64,000 nt of DNA from Actinopolyspora mzabensis (GTDB lineage Bacteria; Actinomycetota; Actinomycetes; Mycobacteriales; Pseudonocardiaceae), in assembly GCF_900101095.1 (NCBI RefSeq), contig NZ_FNFM01000008.1, forward strand, positions 124,001-188,000, in the 5' to 3' direction. Of this stretch, positions 45,422-58,416 are shown in pieces. The position numbers were made by a program, and so were the translations under genes. Position 1 is the stretch's first letter, and every line of letters starts with the position of its first letter. The notes beneath the pieces were generated by a model, which saw only the letters and a program-made list of their open reading frames with translations, had not been told where the DNA came from and made no database searches.

Positions 45422-45473
45422 CTGGTCACCCAGCCACAACTGGTCACCCAGCCCCAACTGGTCACTCGGCGGA
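45422..45473. repeat. 18-bp tandem repeat, about 2.7 units
   Basis: CTGGTCACCCAGCCACAA, then CTGGTCACCCAGCCCCAA, then CTGGTCACTCGG. It lies 22 bases after the ATPase stop, between convergent genes. Confidence 0.8.
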
Positions 45474-45541
45474 ACCTCTCGCGGGCTCTCGCTCCGGGGA
45501 GGCCCGACATCGAGTCGGCGGAAGCGAGCGGGGACGGTGCC

Positions 45542-46231
45542 TCAGCCGATGCCGTCGTAGTTCTTGGTGACGATGACGATCACGCCGGGACTGGCGTCGG
45601 TGATGCCGTTGAACCTCGGCTTCAGCCTGGCATCCAGCCGCCGCGCCACGGTGCGCGCCTGTGCGCGTTCCTCGGTGTCCGGCCGGTAGTAGACGGTGGT
45701 TACCGGGATCCTGCCGCCCGCGTAGTTGTCCACCTCGACCACTCGGAAGCCGGCTCCCCTGAGGTCGCGCGCCGCGCGGTGCGCGAGGTTCTCGATCTTG
45801 CTGTTGTTGTAGACCCGCAGCGAGATCCGCTGCCGGGAGTCCCCCTCACTCGAGCTCCCCTCACCCGCGTCACCGTCGCCCGCCTTGCCGTCGTCCGAAT
45901 TCCGGTTGTCCGATGAGGACTCGGACGTGGCCGACGAACCCCGGTCGGCGGCGCTCTCCGAGGGGCGGGAGCTCGACGATTCGGACGGCTCCGAGGACGC
46001 CGAGGTGTTCGGTTCGGAGGTCCCGGGGGGTTTCCCCGCGCTGCTCGTCGGCCCGCTGCTCGTCGAAGCCGGTGGCGGCGGTGCCGTACCGGTGGGCTCA
46101 GCCGAGGGCTCACCGTCACCGGTGAGCGCGGTGGCCACTCCGAAGAACAGGGCGAGCACGCCGACTCCGAGCAGCGTGAAACCGCCGATTCGGGCGGCGG
46201 AACGCCCGGTTGCGAACTCTCCGGAGGGCAT
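45542..46231 (-). CDS. LytR_C-domain envelope protein
   Basis: This 229-residue protein has one N-terminal membrane helix (GGFTLLGVGVLALFFGVATAL), a long Ser/Glu/Pro-rich linker (residues 40-135), and a C-terminal LytR_C domain (RISLRVYNNSKIENLAHRAARDL, then GRIPVTTVYYRPDTEERAQ). It has the layout of mycobacterial Rv0431. LytR_C domains bind or position cell-wall polymers. ATG at 46231 follows directly on the DUF3263 stop, so the two are co-translated. Confidence 0.87.
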   Translation of the reverse strand: MPSGEFATGRSAARIGGFTLLGVGVLALFFGVATALTGDGEPSAEPTGTAPPPPASTSSGPTSSAGKPPGTSEPNTSASSEPSESSSSRPSESAADRGSSATSESSSDNRNSDDGKAGDGDAGEGSSSEGDSRQRISLRVYNNSKIENLAHRAARDLRGAGFRVVEVDNYAGGRIPVTTVYYRPDTEERAQARTVARRLDARLKPRFNGITDASPGVIVIVTKNYDGIG

Positions 46232-46702
46232 TCAGTACTCCCGTTCGGGTTCTGGACGCGCGGTGCTCGTGCCGAGCCTGCCATCCGCGCGCTGCCTGCG
46301 CAGTCGTTTGATCAGCATCGGTTCGGCCCGCATCGCCGCCGGTTTGTCGAGCAGTTTCGCGATCAACCGATAGTACTCGTGGGGCTCGAGGGCGAACAGT
46401 TCCCGGACGGCACGCTCCTTGCTGTCCACCGCTTTCCACCACTGGCGTTCGAAAGCCAGCAGTTCACGCTCGCGGTCGGTCAGTTCGGTGCCGGAGGAAG
46501 CCTCCTCGGGCTCGGTTTCCTCGGCGGGTTCAGCGGGTTGTTCCGGTACTCGCTCGATGGGTTGCGTGATCGGCTCCACAGCCCGTAAGTGCCCGTATCG
46601 GCGGGGCTCCTCCGGCTGTGAATCGGGCCGCTCCGCCACCCGCGCCAGCAGCTCGCACTGCCGCGCGATCTCGTGTGCGGTCAACATCTGGGCGGCGTCC
46701 AT
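46232..46702 (-). CDS. DUF3263 protein
   Basis: This 156-residue protein has a DUF3263 domain in its C-terminal half: LTDRERELLAFERQWWKAVDSKERAVRELFALEPHEYYRLIAKLLD, then a basic KRLRRQRADGR. The N-terminal half is acidic and variable. The domain has an HTH-like sigma-like look (LTDRERELLAFE), so DNA binding is possible. It matches Rv0430 in position, beside LytR_C and divergent def. ATG at 46702 follows GAGGTGCGAG. Confidence 0.87.
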   Translation of the reverse strand: MDAAQMLTAHEIARQCELLARVAERPDSQPEEPRRYGHLRAVEPITQPIERVPEQPAEPAEETEPEEASSGTELTDRERELLAFERQWWKAVDSKERAVRELFALEPHEYYRLIAKLLDKPAAMRAEPMLIKRLRRQRADGRLGTSTARPEPEREY

Positions 46703-46970
46703 CTCGCACCTCGCCTCACGATCGGCTCTCCGCACATGGTGAATCACGGAAGCGTGATTCCCACACTCGTATTACACCATGTCTCGATCAGTGCCGGGGG
46801 TCATCACACGTAAGGGTGATTTATCGGGATGGCAACGACTGTGGACCTCGCGCGAGGAAGCATCTCGACACAATGAGTCATCCCCGGCAGAGCCGGAAGG
46901 CTCGGGAACGAGCGTGCCCGGCACTCCGCCGCCTCAACCGGGAGGCGCCCGGCCGGATAGGCTTTCGCGC

Positions 46971-47543
46971 ATGACTGTCCACCCCATCCGCATCGCGGGC
47001 GATCCGGTACTGCACACCGCGACACGCGAGGTCGATGCCTTCGACGACGAGCTGCGCACCCTGATCGACGACATGTTCGAGACCATGAACGCGGCCAACG
47101 GGGTGGGGCTGGCGGCCAACCAGATCGGGGTGGACCTCCGGTTGTTCGTCTACGACTGCCCGGACGACGAGGGCGTGAACCATCGGGGTGTGGTGGTCAA
47201 CCCGCGGCTGGAGACCTCGGAGATACCGGTGACCATGCCCGATCCGGACGACGACTGGGAGGGCTGCCTGTCGGTCCCCGGCGAGTCGTTCCCCACCGGC
47301 CGGGCGGACTACGCGAAGGTAACCGGCTTCGACGGCAGCGGCACCGCCGTGAAGTTGGAGGGACACGGCCACTTGGCCAGGTGCTTCCAACACGAGACCG
47401 ACCACCTCGACGGTTACCTGTACCTGAGCAGGCTGACCGGAAGGCACGCACGCGCGGCCAAGAAGATGCTCAAGCGCAACGGCTGGACCGAGCCGGGAAA
47501 CTCGTGGCACCCGGCCACCGACGCGGACCCGTTCGCCGAGTAG
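46971..47543 (+). CDS. def: Peptide deformylase
   Basis: This 190-residue metalloenzyme removes the formyl group from new proteins. All three motifs are present: [10 protein letters not shown] near residue 43, EGCLSVPGE near residue 95 (metal Cys), and [11 protein letters not shown] near residue 137 (two His ligands and the catalytic Glu). The protein is slightly acidic in its insert PDPDDDW. ATG at 46971. Divergent from DUF3263 across 268 bases that hold the two promoters and no gene. Confidence 0.95.
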   Translation: MTVHPIRIAGDPVLHTATREVDAFDDELRTLIDDMFETMNAANGVGLAANQIGVDLRLFVYDCPDDEGVNHRGVVVNPRLETSEIPVTMPDPDDDWEGCLSVPGESFPTGRADYAKVTGFDGSGTAVKLEGHGHLARCFQHETDHLDGYLYLSRLTGRHARAAKKMLKRNGWTEPGNSWHPATDADPFAE

Positions 47544-47637
47544 CGGGCCTCCGTCTGCTCGGGTTTCCGCCGTGCTCGGTTGAGGGAACCTCTAGCGGGG
47601 TCCACGCTCCGGCGAGGTCCAGTGGCGAGCAGGTGAC

Positions 47638-47895
47638 TCAGAACCGCGTGGTGTCCAGACGGAAACCGAACGGCTCGGGCAGCTCGATCCCGTCACCGAA
47701 CGGGACCTGAACCAGGTGCCGGTAGTGCCCGGACGCGGGATCGGAGTACAACGACACGGTTGGTTCCCTGGAGTCGTAGCGGTCGACGAGCGGGTAGAGC
47801 GGCACTTCCGCACCGGCATACGCCCGGAGCTTGGTGATTCGGTCGGGCTCGGGGCACAAAGCGCGCTCACCTCCTGTGTCGGATTCGTGACGCAT
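47638..47895 (-). pseudogene. Truncated Uma2-family endonuclease (C-terminal piece)
   Basis: The 85 residues match only the C-terminal third of Uma2 (DUF820) proteins: ITKLRAYAGAEVPLYPLVDRYDS, then EPTVSLYSDPASGHYRHLVQVPFG and PEPFGFRLDT. The PD-(D/E)xK nuclease core that should precede it is absent. ATG at 47895 has GGGAGG upstream, so the piece could still be translated, but it cannot be an active nuclease. A remnant of a larger gene is the simplest reading. Confidence 0.65.
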
Positions 47896-48030
47896 CGTAT
47901 CCTCCCGACAGGAACCGCGGACCCGCGACTGGTCAACAGCTTACCGACTCGGGAACCACCCGGCCGGGGCAACGACACGCATTGCGCGCCGGGTCGAGGA
48001 TGGCTAGTGTCTGCCGCCGACAACAGAAAC

Positions 48031-49794
<1,764 letters not shown>

Positions 49795-49815
49795 GTCCCG
49801 CACTGTCCCGCGTGA

Positions 49816-49860
49816 AACCGTTCGGGGTGTTCCGACGTTCCGGGAACACCCCGAACGGTT
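49816..49860 (+). terminator. Strong hairpin terminator of thiC
   Basis: Perfect 18-base arms (49816-49833, starting AACCGTTCGGGG, and 49843-49860) enclose a 9-base loop, 22 bases after the stop. It also ends the minus-strand side, so the antitoxin gene at 49937 may use it. Confidence 0.85.
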
Positions 49861-49936
49861 CAATCGGGCAAGTACCGGACCGCTCCGGGTGTTTCCGGAA
49901 CGGCAGCACGCCGGGTACGTGCGCACAGTGACGTAC

Positions 49937-50173
49937 TCATACCGATTCTTCCGCCCGGAGTTGATCCACGAGGGCGTTCGACACGGCAGCCCCTCGGGTT
50001 GGCAACGGCCTGAATCCGCGATTGGGGACGCTCCTCGACCGGAGTTCACCTGAGGTCTGCAACGGCTGACGGACGAGTTCGGACAGGGTCTGCCCAGTCG
50101 AGCGGCCCTCGCGACGGGCCCGCTCCTCGACCGCGAGGTGAACATCGTCGTCCAACCGAAGTGTGGTGCGCAT
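49937..50173 (-). CDS. Orphan ribbon-helix-helix antitoxin (VapB-like)
   Basis: This 78-residue protein has an RHH DNA-binding start (MRTTLRLDDDVHLAVEERARREGRS) and the VapB-like toxin-binding tail FRPLPTRGAAVSNALVDQLRAEES. The usual VapC toxin should begin at the ATGA overlap of its stop (ATG at 49940). That frame encodes only 26 unrelated residues and stops at the end of the thiC terminator. So the toxin gene is lost. An orphan antitoxin can still repress or neutralise other toxins. Confidence 0.75.
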   Translation of the reverse strand: MRTTLRLDDDVHLAVEERARREGRSTGQTLSELVRQPLQTSGELRSRSVPNRGFRPLPTRGAAVSNALVDQLRAEESV

Positions 50174-50374
50174 GGATCCGATGTTGGCGCATCGAACCGA
50201 CGAACACGCACCAGGTGACTGTTGGCCCGCTCTTCCCGCTCGCGGAGCTCGCCGGACGACTCGCTCCGATTCCTCGGTCCACGGCTGTGCTGGACGTTGG
50301 TCCCGTGGGGCACACCGTGCGGTAACCGAGCCACCCCATCCACCCGGCCCACTCACAGCGCGGGAACTTCTACG

Positions 50375-51253
50375 ATGAGTTCGATGGACTCCACACCCAC
50401 GGGCACCGGAATCCGGCCCGCCAACGACACGGCCCCGCCCACGGCCCTGACGATCGCGGGGTCGGACTCGGGAGGCAGCGCGGGCATGCACGCCGACCTG
50501 CGCACCTTCTTCTCCTGCGGCGTGCACGGCATGACCGCGGTGACCGCGGTGACCGTGCAGAACACGCTCGGGGTCTCCGACATGGTCGAGATCCCGCCGG
50601 AGACGGTGGCGGCCCAGGTCGAGTCGGTCGCCTCCGACATCGGGGTGCACGCCGCCAAGACCGGGGTGCTGCCCTCCGCGGCGTGCATCGAGGCGGTGCT
50701 GGCCGCCTGCGACCGGCAGGGCATCGGGCGGGACGGCCGCACCCCGCTGGTGCTCGATCCGGTGGCCGCCTCGCGCAATGGCGAACCGCTGCTGCGGGCC
50801 GACGCGCTGGCGGCGCTGCGCGACGAGGCGTTCCCGCGGGCCACGCTGGTGACTCCGAACCTCGACGAGGTGCGGCTGTTGACCGGCATCGAGGTCCGCG
50901 ACCGGGACCAGCTCTGGGAGGCGGCCAAGGCGATGCACGACTTCGGCCCCGAGTACGTGCTGATCAAGAGCGGGCACCTGCCCGAGGACCCGGAGTGCGT
51001 GGACCTGCTGTTCGACGGGCGGGAGGCGGTCACCCTGCCCGGACCCCGGTACTCCACGGTGCACACCCACGGCGCCGGTGACGCCTTCGCGTCCGCGATC
51101 ACCGCCGCGCTGGCGCGCGGCGCGCCGATGGAGCGGGCGGTCCGGCTGGGCAAGCGGTTCGTCAGCCGCTCGGTACGGCACGCCTACCCGCTGGGCAGCG
51201 GGGTCGGTCCGGTCTCGACGTTCTGGCGGATCAGCAGTCGCTCGATCCAGTGA
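50375..51253 (+). CDS. thiD: Hydroxymethylpyrimidine/phosphomethylpyrimidine kinase (ThiD)
   Basis: This protein of about 292 residues is a ribokinase-fold enzyme. Marks are ALTIAGSDSGGSAGMHADLRTF near the N terminus, VLDPVAASRNGEPLL, LVTPNLDEVRLLTG, VLIKSGHLPEDP and the anion-hole stretch HTHGAGDAFASAITAAL. The last has GAGD where many ThiD proteins have GTGC, which is a known variant in pfkB-type kinases. It phosphorylates HMP and HMP-P for thiamine. ATG at 50375 or 50384, no clear ribosome site. No riboswitch of its own is seen. Confidence 0.9.
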   Translation: MSSMDSTPTGTGIRPANDTAPPTALTIAGSDSGGSAGMHADLRTFFSCGVHGMTAVTAVTVQNTLGVSDMVEIPPETVAAQVESVASDIGVHAAKTGVLPSAACIEAVLAACDRQGIGRDGRTPLVLDPVAASRNGEPLLRADALAALRDEAFPRATLVTPNLDEVRLLTGIEVRDRDQLWEAAKAMHDFGPEYVLIKSGHLPEDPECVDLLFDGREAVTLPGPRYSTVHTHGAGDAFASAITAALARGAPMERAVRLGKRFVSRSVRHAYPLGSGVGPVSTFWRISSRSIQ

Positions 51254-51283
51254 GTACCATCCCGTCCCGGCGGTTTCGGGCGC

Positions 51284-51305
51284 GGCGATTTCGCGAGAAA
51301 TTGCC
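51284..51305. repeat. Repeat family A palindrome
   Basis: GGCGATTTCGCGAGAAATTGCC, two mismatches over 22 bases. It lies 30 bases after thiD, in the gap before the FUSC gene. Confidence 0.75.
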
Positions 51306-51501
51306 GAAAAGCCCTACGAACGAGTGATTTCGCTCGCTGTTCGGTAACCCTGATCGTGGGGTGTGTCGACGTATCCGACGAGGGACTGAATTACCACGGC
51401 AGAGTGGTTCGGGGACCCCTGCCCTGGTAACAGCCGATCGTCGGCATCGCCGTCGATACGTCAGTACGAGCACACACCAGGCGAAGCGTGGGGCGAATCC
51501 G

Positions 51502-53475
51502 GTGCTGAAACGACTACGGGCAGAGCTGTCCACCGAGGCGGGCGCGCCAGACCCGCGACAGCGGCAGTACACCACGGCAGTGCTGCTGGCCGTGGTGGTG
51601 GCGACCATCGCGGGTCGGCTGTCCGACGTCGGAGAACCGCTGATCATCGCGGGGATGACGGCGGTGCTCACCCTGATCTCCTCCGGCGGGCACTCGCTGC
51701 GCGCCGACCTGCGCATGTTCGCGAGATTCGCGCCCGCCATCACGGCGGTGCTGGCCGTCGGTCCGCTGCTGACGAACTCACCGGTGCTCGCGGGGGCCCT
51801 GGTGGCCACCGTGGTGTTCGGCTCGGGCATGCTGCCCGCGCTGGGGGAGCGTTACCGCACCTTCGGGCAGACCTTCGCCGCCGCGACGCTGCTTTCCACC
51901 ACCACCGGGATCGGCGCGGGGGAACCGGCATGGCGGCTGGCCGCCGCCGCGGTGCTCGGCGCGCTGTTCGCGCTGCTGCTGCGGGTGCTGGTGGGCCTGA
52001 CCGATCCGAGCAGGACGATCCGCGCGACCGTGGCGCGCACGTTGACCACCCCCGGTCCGGGCGTGGTCGAGGGCGCGGCCGACGCCTGGCGCGCCGACGG
52101 CAGGGTCGGCTGGCTGGGACAGGTGCTGGCCGGCGCCGCACGGTTCCGGGCCGCTCGCGAGGTACTGCTGGCGCAGGCGCAGCAGTCGCACGGTGAACAG
52201 CGGGAATGGCTCTACCGTATCGCCGCGCGGGCCGACGAGATCGCGGCCGAGCTGGCCGTGGCGGTCCGCTCGCGGGTGTGCACCGGTCTGAACGGACTGG
52301 CCCGCACCCGTCCGGAGGTGCTGGAAGGTGCGGCCAACCGGCAGGTGCCGGACGCGGTGCGCGGCATCAACGAAGGGTTCGACCGGGTGCGCCGCGCGGT
52401 GCTGCAGCGGGACCACACGGCGACCACTCCCGCGGCGCGCGGTGGCCGCAGGCAGCAGGCCGTGGGGGCGGTGCGAGCGCATCTGTCGCTGCGCTCCTCG
52501 CTGTTCCGACACGCGCTGCGCTGCACCCTGGCCGTGACGGTGGGCATGGTGATCGTGCTGCTGCTGCGGGACCCTTCCGCCTCCACCCTGCTGCTGAGCC
52601 TGTACGTGGTGCTGCAACCGGCGGCGCGGGACAGCATGAACGGGGCGCTGGAACGCACCGGTGGAGCGGTGCTGGGGGTGATCGTGCTGGCCGTGGTTAT
52701 CGTGCTGCTGCCCTACGCCACGCTGCTGATACCGCTGTTCACAGCGGCGATGCTGCTGCGGGTGGAGCGGCTGCGCAACGACTACCGCGTGCTGCTGGGG
52801 GCGCTGATCGCCATCACCGTGCTCGCCCGGATCGTGGAGCTGGACGAGCGTTCGCTGGTCAACGCGACGATCAGCTTCGCGGCCAACACGGCGATCGGTG
52901 CCGCGATCGCGCTCAGCGTGGGATTCGTGAGCTACCTGGTGCTGCCGGGCAGCCTGGTGCCGGACGTGCGTGGGACGGTGCGCGCCACCGTCTGGTCGGT
53001 CTCGGAACTGCTGCGCAGCGTCCGCGCGGCCGGTCGCGGGGCCGAGCTGCGGGAGCCGCTGCGAGCGGCGCACGTGCTCGCGCTGCGGCGCACCCAGGAC
53101 CTGCTCGGTCTACCGGCCAAACTGGACGGTTCCGACACGGTGGAGGAGGAGGCGGAGCGCAGCAGCAGGGCCGCGGCGGTGGCGCTGGACGCGCTGCGAC
53201 AGGACCTGGCGACGTTGGCGTTCCGACCCGATTCCGAGCGGGCGCTGGCGGTACCGGCGCTGAGCGCGGTCGACGACCTGCTGGGCGGCAACACCACGGC
53301 ACGGATACCCGACATCCCGTCCGGGCAGGCGCCCGCCACCGAGCTGCTGGCGAGTTCCCTGTTGGAGAACGCGCTGCACGCCAGGGCCGCGATCGACGAG
53401 ACGTTCGGCTACAACGACCCGTGGAAGAGCTACACCATCTCGTTCGTGCGCCCGGAACGGCTGCGGATCCGTTGA
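51502..53475 (+). CDS. FUSC-family membrane protein
   Basis: This protein of about 657 residues has two clusters of membrane helices, at about residues 20-165 (AVLLAVVVATIAG onward) and 335-490 (LRCTLAVTVGMVIVLLLRD, VLGVIVLAVVIVLLPYATLLIPLF). The cytoplasmic region between holds helices, and there is a C-terminal helical domain. The second cluster has the FUSC signature (VVLQPAARDSMNGALERTGGAVLG). FUSC proteins are aromatic-acid exporter relatives. GTG at 51502 is chosen because upstream sequence is Arg-rich and not conserved-looking; the frame is open back to 51361. Confidence 0.82.
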   Translation: MLKRLRAELSTEAGAPDPRQRQYTTAVLLAVVVATIAGRLSDVGEPLIIAGMTAVLTLISSGGHSLRADLRMFARFAPAITAVLAVGPLLTNSPVLAGALVATVVFGSGMLPALGERYRTFGQTFAAATLLSTTTGIGAGEPAWRLAAAAVLGALFALLLRVLVGLTDPSRTIRATVARTLTTPGPGVVEGAADAWRADGRVGWLGQVLAGAARFRAAREVLLAQAQQSHGEQREWLYRIAARADEIAAELAVAVRSRVCTGLNGLARTRPEVLEGAANRQVPDAVRGINEGFDRVRRAVLQRDHTATTPAARGGRRQQAVGAVRAHLSLRSSLFRHALRCTLAVTVGMVIVLLLRDPSASTLLLSLYVVLQPAARDSMNGALERTGGAVLGVIVLAVVIVLLPYATLLIPLFTAAMLLRVERLRNDYRVLLGALIAITVLARIVELDERSLVNATISFAANTAIGAAIALSVGFVSYLVLPGSLVPDVRGTVRATVWSVSELLRSVRAAGRGAELREPLRAAHVLALRRTQDLLGLPAKLDGSDTVEEEAERSSRAAAVALDALRQDLATLAFRPDSERALAVPALSAVDDLLGGNTTARIPDIPSGQAPATELLASSLLENALHARAAIDETFGYNDPWKSYTISFVRPERLRIR

Positions 53476-53537
53476 GTCCGGCGTCGCACGGCCCGCCACC
53501 GTGAGCCGCGGAAACAACAGCTCCGTCGGACAAGTAA

Positions 53538-54464
<927 letters not shown>

Positions 54465-54466
54465 TA

Positions 54467-54949
54467 TCAACGTGTCCGAACGAACTCGTCGATCTCGTCA
54501 GCCGTTCCGTCGTGAGCGGTGGTACGCGACTCCTCCGCCAGCGCCGCACGGCGTTCCTGCCTCGATCGGTGCTGGTACTCCAGGACATCGGCCAGCCGGA
54601 CACGACGGTGACGACCACGCACTTCGTAGGCGATCTCGCCCTCACGAAGCAGTCTGGTCAGCGTCGGACGCGAGATGTTGAGCATCTCGGCCGCTTCCTG
54701 CGTGGTCAACTGAGTGTTGTGCGGTGCGACCGTGATAGCCAGACCTTGCGACATGGCCTCGGCCACGTCCCGCAAAACCGCATAAACCTCTTCGGGAAGG
54801 TCCACTCGCGTACCGTCCGGCCCGATCAGGCCGGCCTTTCCATCCCGCAGCGAAGACGTGTCCTCCAAGGCCGCAGCGAATCGCTTCAGACCGGCCTCGT
54901 CGATCTCCTCCGGGGGAAGCACGGTGTGCTGTTCCAGTGCTGCTGTCAT
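54467..54949 (-). CDS. Helix-turn-helix antitoxin (excisionase-like), cassette 2
   Basis: This 160-residue protein has the excisionase-type HTH TTQEAAEMLNISRPTLTRLLREG followed by a wing-like GRHRRVRLADVLEYQ, and a charged C-terminal helix (SRQERRAALAEESRTT). It is homologous to the antitoxin of cassette 1 in HTH and order, with a diverged N-terminal half. ATG at 54949 follows AGGGAG; GTG at 54952 is alternative. The HTH suggests autorepression. Confidence 0.82.
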   Translation of the reverse strand: MTAALEQHTVLPPEEIDEAGLKRFAAALEDTSSLRDGKAGLIGPDGTRVDLPEEVYAVLRDVAEAMSQGLAITVAPHNTQLTTQEAAEMLNISRPTLTRLLREGEIAYEVRGRHRRVRLADVLEYQHRSRQERRAALAEESRTTAHDGTADEIDEFVRTR

Positions 54950-54979
54950 CACGACTCCCTACAGCTCTCGATGACTCGC

Positions 54980-55007
54980 AATATCACCCTACAGGAAACA
55001 AACACAA
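54980..55007 (-). promoter_or_regulatory. Promoter of TA cassette 2
   Basis: On the minus strand TTGTGT (55007-55002) and GATATT (54985-54980) are 16 bases apart. The region is strikingly T-rich (TTTTTTCGCTTTTTG upstream) within GC-rich DNA. GTTTGTTTC lies at the same place as in the cassette 1 promoter, a candidate operator. Confidence 0.55.
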
Positions 55008-55046
55008 AAAGCGAAAAAAGCGAAAAGCAAGAGCGGCCGTTACACC

Positions 55047-56011
<965 letters not shown>

Positions 56012-56015
<4 letters not shown>

Positions 56016-57127
56016 CGTCGAACTCCACTTCGCGTCGGATCGGCGGGTTCGGTCTCGGCGGGCACGTCGCCGCCCCGCAGCAGCGCGGTGACCGCGTCGG
56101 CGGTGATCGGCGCGTGCAGGAACCCGTTGCGGTGGTGCCCGGTGGCGACGAGCACCCCTGGTTCCAGCCAGCCGATCAGCGGCAGGTTGTCCGGTGTGCC
56201 GGGACGCAGCCCGGCCGTGGCCTCGGCCAGTTCGTACTCGCCGAGTCCTGCCACCAGCCGCTCGGCGTCGCCGATCAGGTCACGCACCCCGCTCACGGTG
56301 ACCCGCGTGTCGAATCCGTTCTCGTACTGCGTGGCACCCACGACCAGGCCGTCCGGGCGCGGCACCAGGTAGACCGGCCTGCCGTGCACCGGGCCTCGGA
56401 TGGTGTGTGCCGGGGGTGGCAGCGCGGTGCTCCTGCGACTCAGCCGCAGGATCTCGCCCTTGACGGGACGGACCAGCTCGGCCAGCCCCTCGTGGAGTTG
56501 CCCGGAGCCGCTGCCCGCCGCGATCACCACCGCGTCGCAGCGCAACTCGGAATCGGCGAGTTCCACCGCGCCGGGCCGGACGCGGCGGGCCGGTTCGGCG
56601 TGGAACTCCACCCCGGCTCGCCGCGCGGCCTCGCGCAACGCGGCGAGCGTGGTGCGGTTGTCGACCGAGAGGTCGCCCGGCACTTCCAGGCCGCCGTGCA
56701 CGGCGGGGGCCAGCGAGGGTTCCAGCCTGCGCAGTGCCCTGCCGGAGTGCCTGGTCACCGTCCGGCCCAGCTTGGCCAAGTGCTCGGCGATCTCGTGCAG
56801 CTGCTCGCGGTCGGCGCTGTCGGCCCCGACGACGAGCGTGCCCCGCTCACCGAGCCCGGAGGGCGCGTCGGCGGCGCGGGCCAGTTCGGCGGCGAAGTCG
56901 GGCCAGCGGCGCAACGAGGCCGTGCCCAGTTCGAGCAGCTCCTCCTCGCCGAACCAGGTCTCGGCCAGCGGCGCCAGCATCCCGCCCGCGACGTGCGAGG
57001 CACCGCTCGCCGGTTCCGGGTCGACCAGCCGTACTCGGCAGCCCAGCGTGGCCAACCGCCACGCGCAGGACAGCCCGATCACACCGCCGCCAACCAGGGC
57101 GATGTCGTGATGTCGTTCCTTGGTCAA
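56012..57127 (-). CDS. thiO: Glycine oxidase (ThiO)
   Basis: This 371-residue FAD enzyme has the Rossmann start DIALVGGGVIGLSCAWRLATLG, GGMLAPLAETWFGEEEL near residue 50, and the C-terminal FAD motif GLRPGTPDNLPLIG with GVLVATGHHRNGFLHAPITADAV. It oxidises glycine to the imine needed for thiazole synthesis. The TTG start at 57127 has GGGAG seven bases upstream. This ribosome site is part of the TPP riboswitch, so the operon is probably controlled at translation start. Confidence 0.93.
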
Positions 57128-57129
57128 TG

Positions 57130-57218
57130 CTCACTCCCTGCGCCGGCATGATCCGGATCAGGTTCGGCGGTCGGGGCTTCAGCCCCCTCTCAGTCCGTTC
57201 GGCCGGACTCCCGCGGGT
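57130..57218 (-). ncRNA. TPP riboswitch before thiOSG
   Basis: On the minus strand the thi-box reads CTGAGAG (57192-57186), then a variable stem, then GAACCTGATCCGGATCATGC and GCAGGGAG (to about 57130). It is shorter than the one before thiC in its variable stem. It covers the thiO ribosome site. Confidence 0.93.
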
Positions 57219-57361
57219 ACCCACCGCACAGCCTAGGCGATGAACTCCGCCCGCGTCAGGTAGCACCCGACGAGCCACCGGTCACCCTGGGTAGGACCAT
57301 CCGCGCCCCGCTGGGGAATGTGACTGGCGCCACCTCCCACCGGGTGACCTACCCTGGACGC

Positions 57362-58036
57362 ATGCCCGGAATGGACGGCTACGGAATGCGCGCCCGGCTG
57401 GATCAGGCGCGGCTGTACTTGTGCACCGACGCGCGCCGGGAACGCGGTGACCTCGCCGAGTTCGTGGACGAGGCGCTGGCGGGCGGTGTGGACATCATCC
57501 AGCTGCGGGACAAGGACGAATCCGGCGCTCCGCTGGAGGCCCGCGAGGAGCTGGCGGCGTTGCGGGTGCTGGCCGACTCCTGTGTCCGGCACGACGCGCT
57601 GCTGGCGGTCAACGATCGCGCGGACATCGCGCTCGCCGTGGACGCGGACGTGCTGCACCTGGGGCAGGACGACCTCCCGGTGGCCACCGCCCGCGGCATC
57701 GTCGGCGACCAGATGATCATCGGTCGTTCCACGCACGACGTGGTGCAGGCCGACTCGGCGGCCACCGAGCGCGGGGTGGACTACTTCTGCACCGGCCCGG
57801 TGTGGACCACTCCAACGAAGCCCGGCCGCGAGGCCGCCGGGACCGAGCTGGTGCGGCACGCCGCCGAGCACCACGGCCACGGCAGGCCGTGGTTCGCGAT
57901 CGGCGGTATCGGCCCGGAGAACCTGGACGAGGTAATGGCGGCGGGCGCCGAGCGCGTGGTGGTGGTCCGCGCGATCACCGAGGCGGAGAATCCCAGGGAG
58001 GCCGCCGCGCAACTGCGCTCCCGCCTGGTCGGCTGA
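57362..58036 (+). CDS. thiE: Thiamine-phosphate synthase (ThiE)
   Basis: This 224-residue TIM-barrel enzyme joins thiazole and pyrimidine phosphates. Marks are [13 protein letters not shown] near residue 42, [56 protein letters not shown] and [12 protein letters not shown]. It is divergent from thiOSG and has no riboswitch on its side. ATG at 57362 with a weak ribosome site; ATG at 57371 and 57386 are alternatives. Confidence 0.93.
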   Translation: MPGMDGYGMRARLDQARLYLCTDARRERGDLAEFVDEALAGGVDIIQLRDKDESGAPLEAREELAALRVLADSCVRHDALLAVNDRADIALAVDADVLHLGQDDLPVATARGIVGDQMIIGRSTHDVVQADSAATERGVDYFCTGPVWTTPTKPGREAAGTELVRHAAEHHGHGRPWFAIGGIGPENLDEVMAAGAERVVVVRAITEAENPREAAAQLRSRLVG

Positions 58037-58039
58037 CAC

Positions 58040-58070
58040 CTGGTGGGCCGACAGCTGGTGGGCCGAGGCC
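58040..58070. repeat. Short tandem repeat after thiE
   Basis: CTGGTGGGCCGACA-type 15-base unit present twice, right after the stop codon of thiE. Of the 380 bases 58037-58416, only this and two family A palindromes stand out. Confidence 0.7.
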
Positions 58071-58173
58071 GGGGCGAAGCGGTGGACGATCGGATCGGGT
58101 GTTTGCGCCCCGAGCCGGGACGATGCCACTTCCCGCCCGGCCGTATCTCCCGGCGATCGGCGGCACCACCCGG

Positions 58174-58191
58174 TGATTTCGCGAGAAATCG
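58174..58191. repeat. Repeat family A palindrome
   Basis: TGATTTCGCGAGAAATCG, one of two copies 63 bases apart between the convergent thiE and protease genes. Confidence 0.75.
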
Positions 58192-58236
58192 AGACCGCCC
58201 CCGCGGAGCACCACATCCCCGGAACAGGGGGGGTGA

Positions 58237-58254
58237 CGATTTCGCGGGAAATCG
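58237..58254. repeat. Repeat family A palindrome
   Basis: CGATTTCGCGGGAAATCG, second copy of the pair, one mismatch from perfect. Confidence 0.75.
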
Positions 58255-58416
58255 ACGGCGCCCCCTGGTGACGGCGACCCCCGCTGGGAGGGGGCCGGGG
58301 GCCGCCGTCCGGAGTCGTTCCCGTCGCTCGCACGTCGACGGGACCGATCACCGTCCGTTCGGTGGGCACTGCTCCGGTTCCCGCACCGCCACGCGGGCCG
58401 AGCGGCCAACCGCGAA

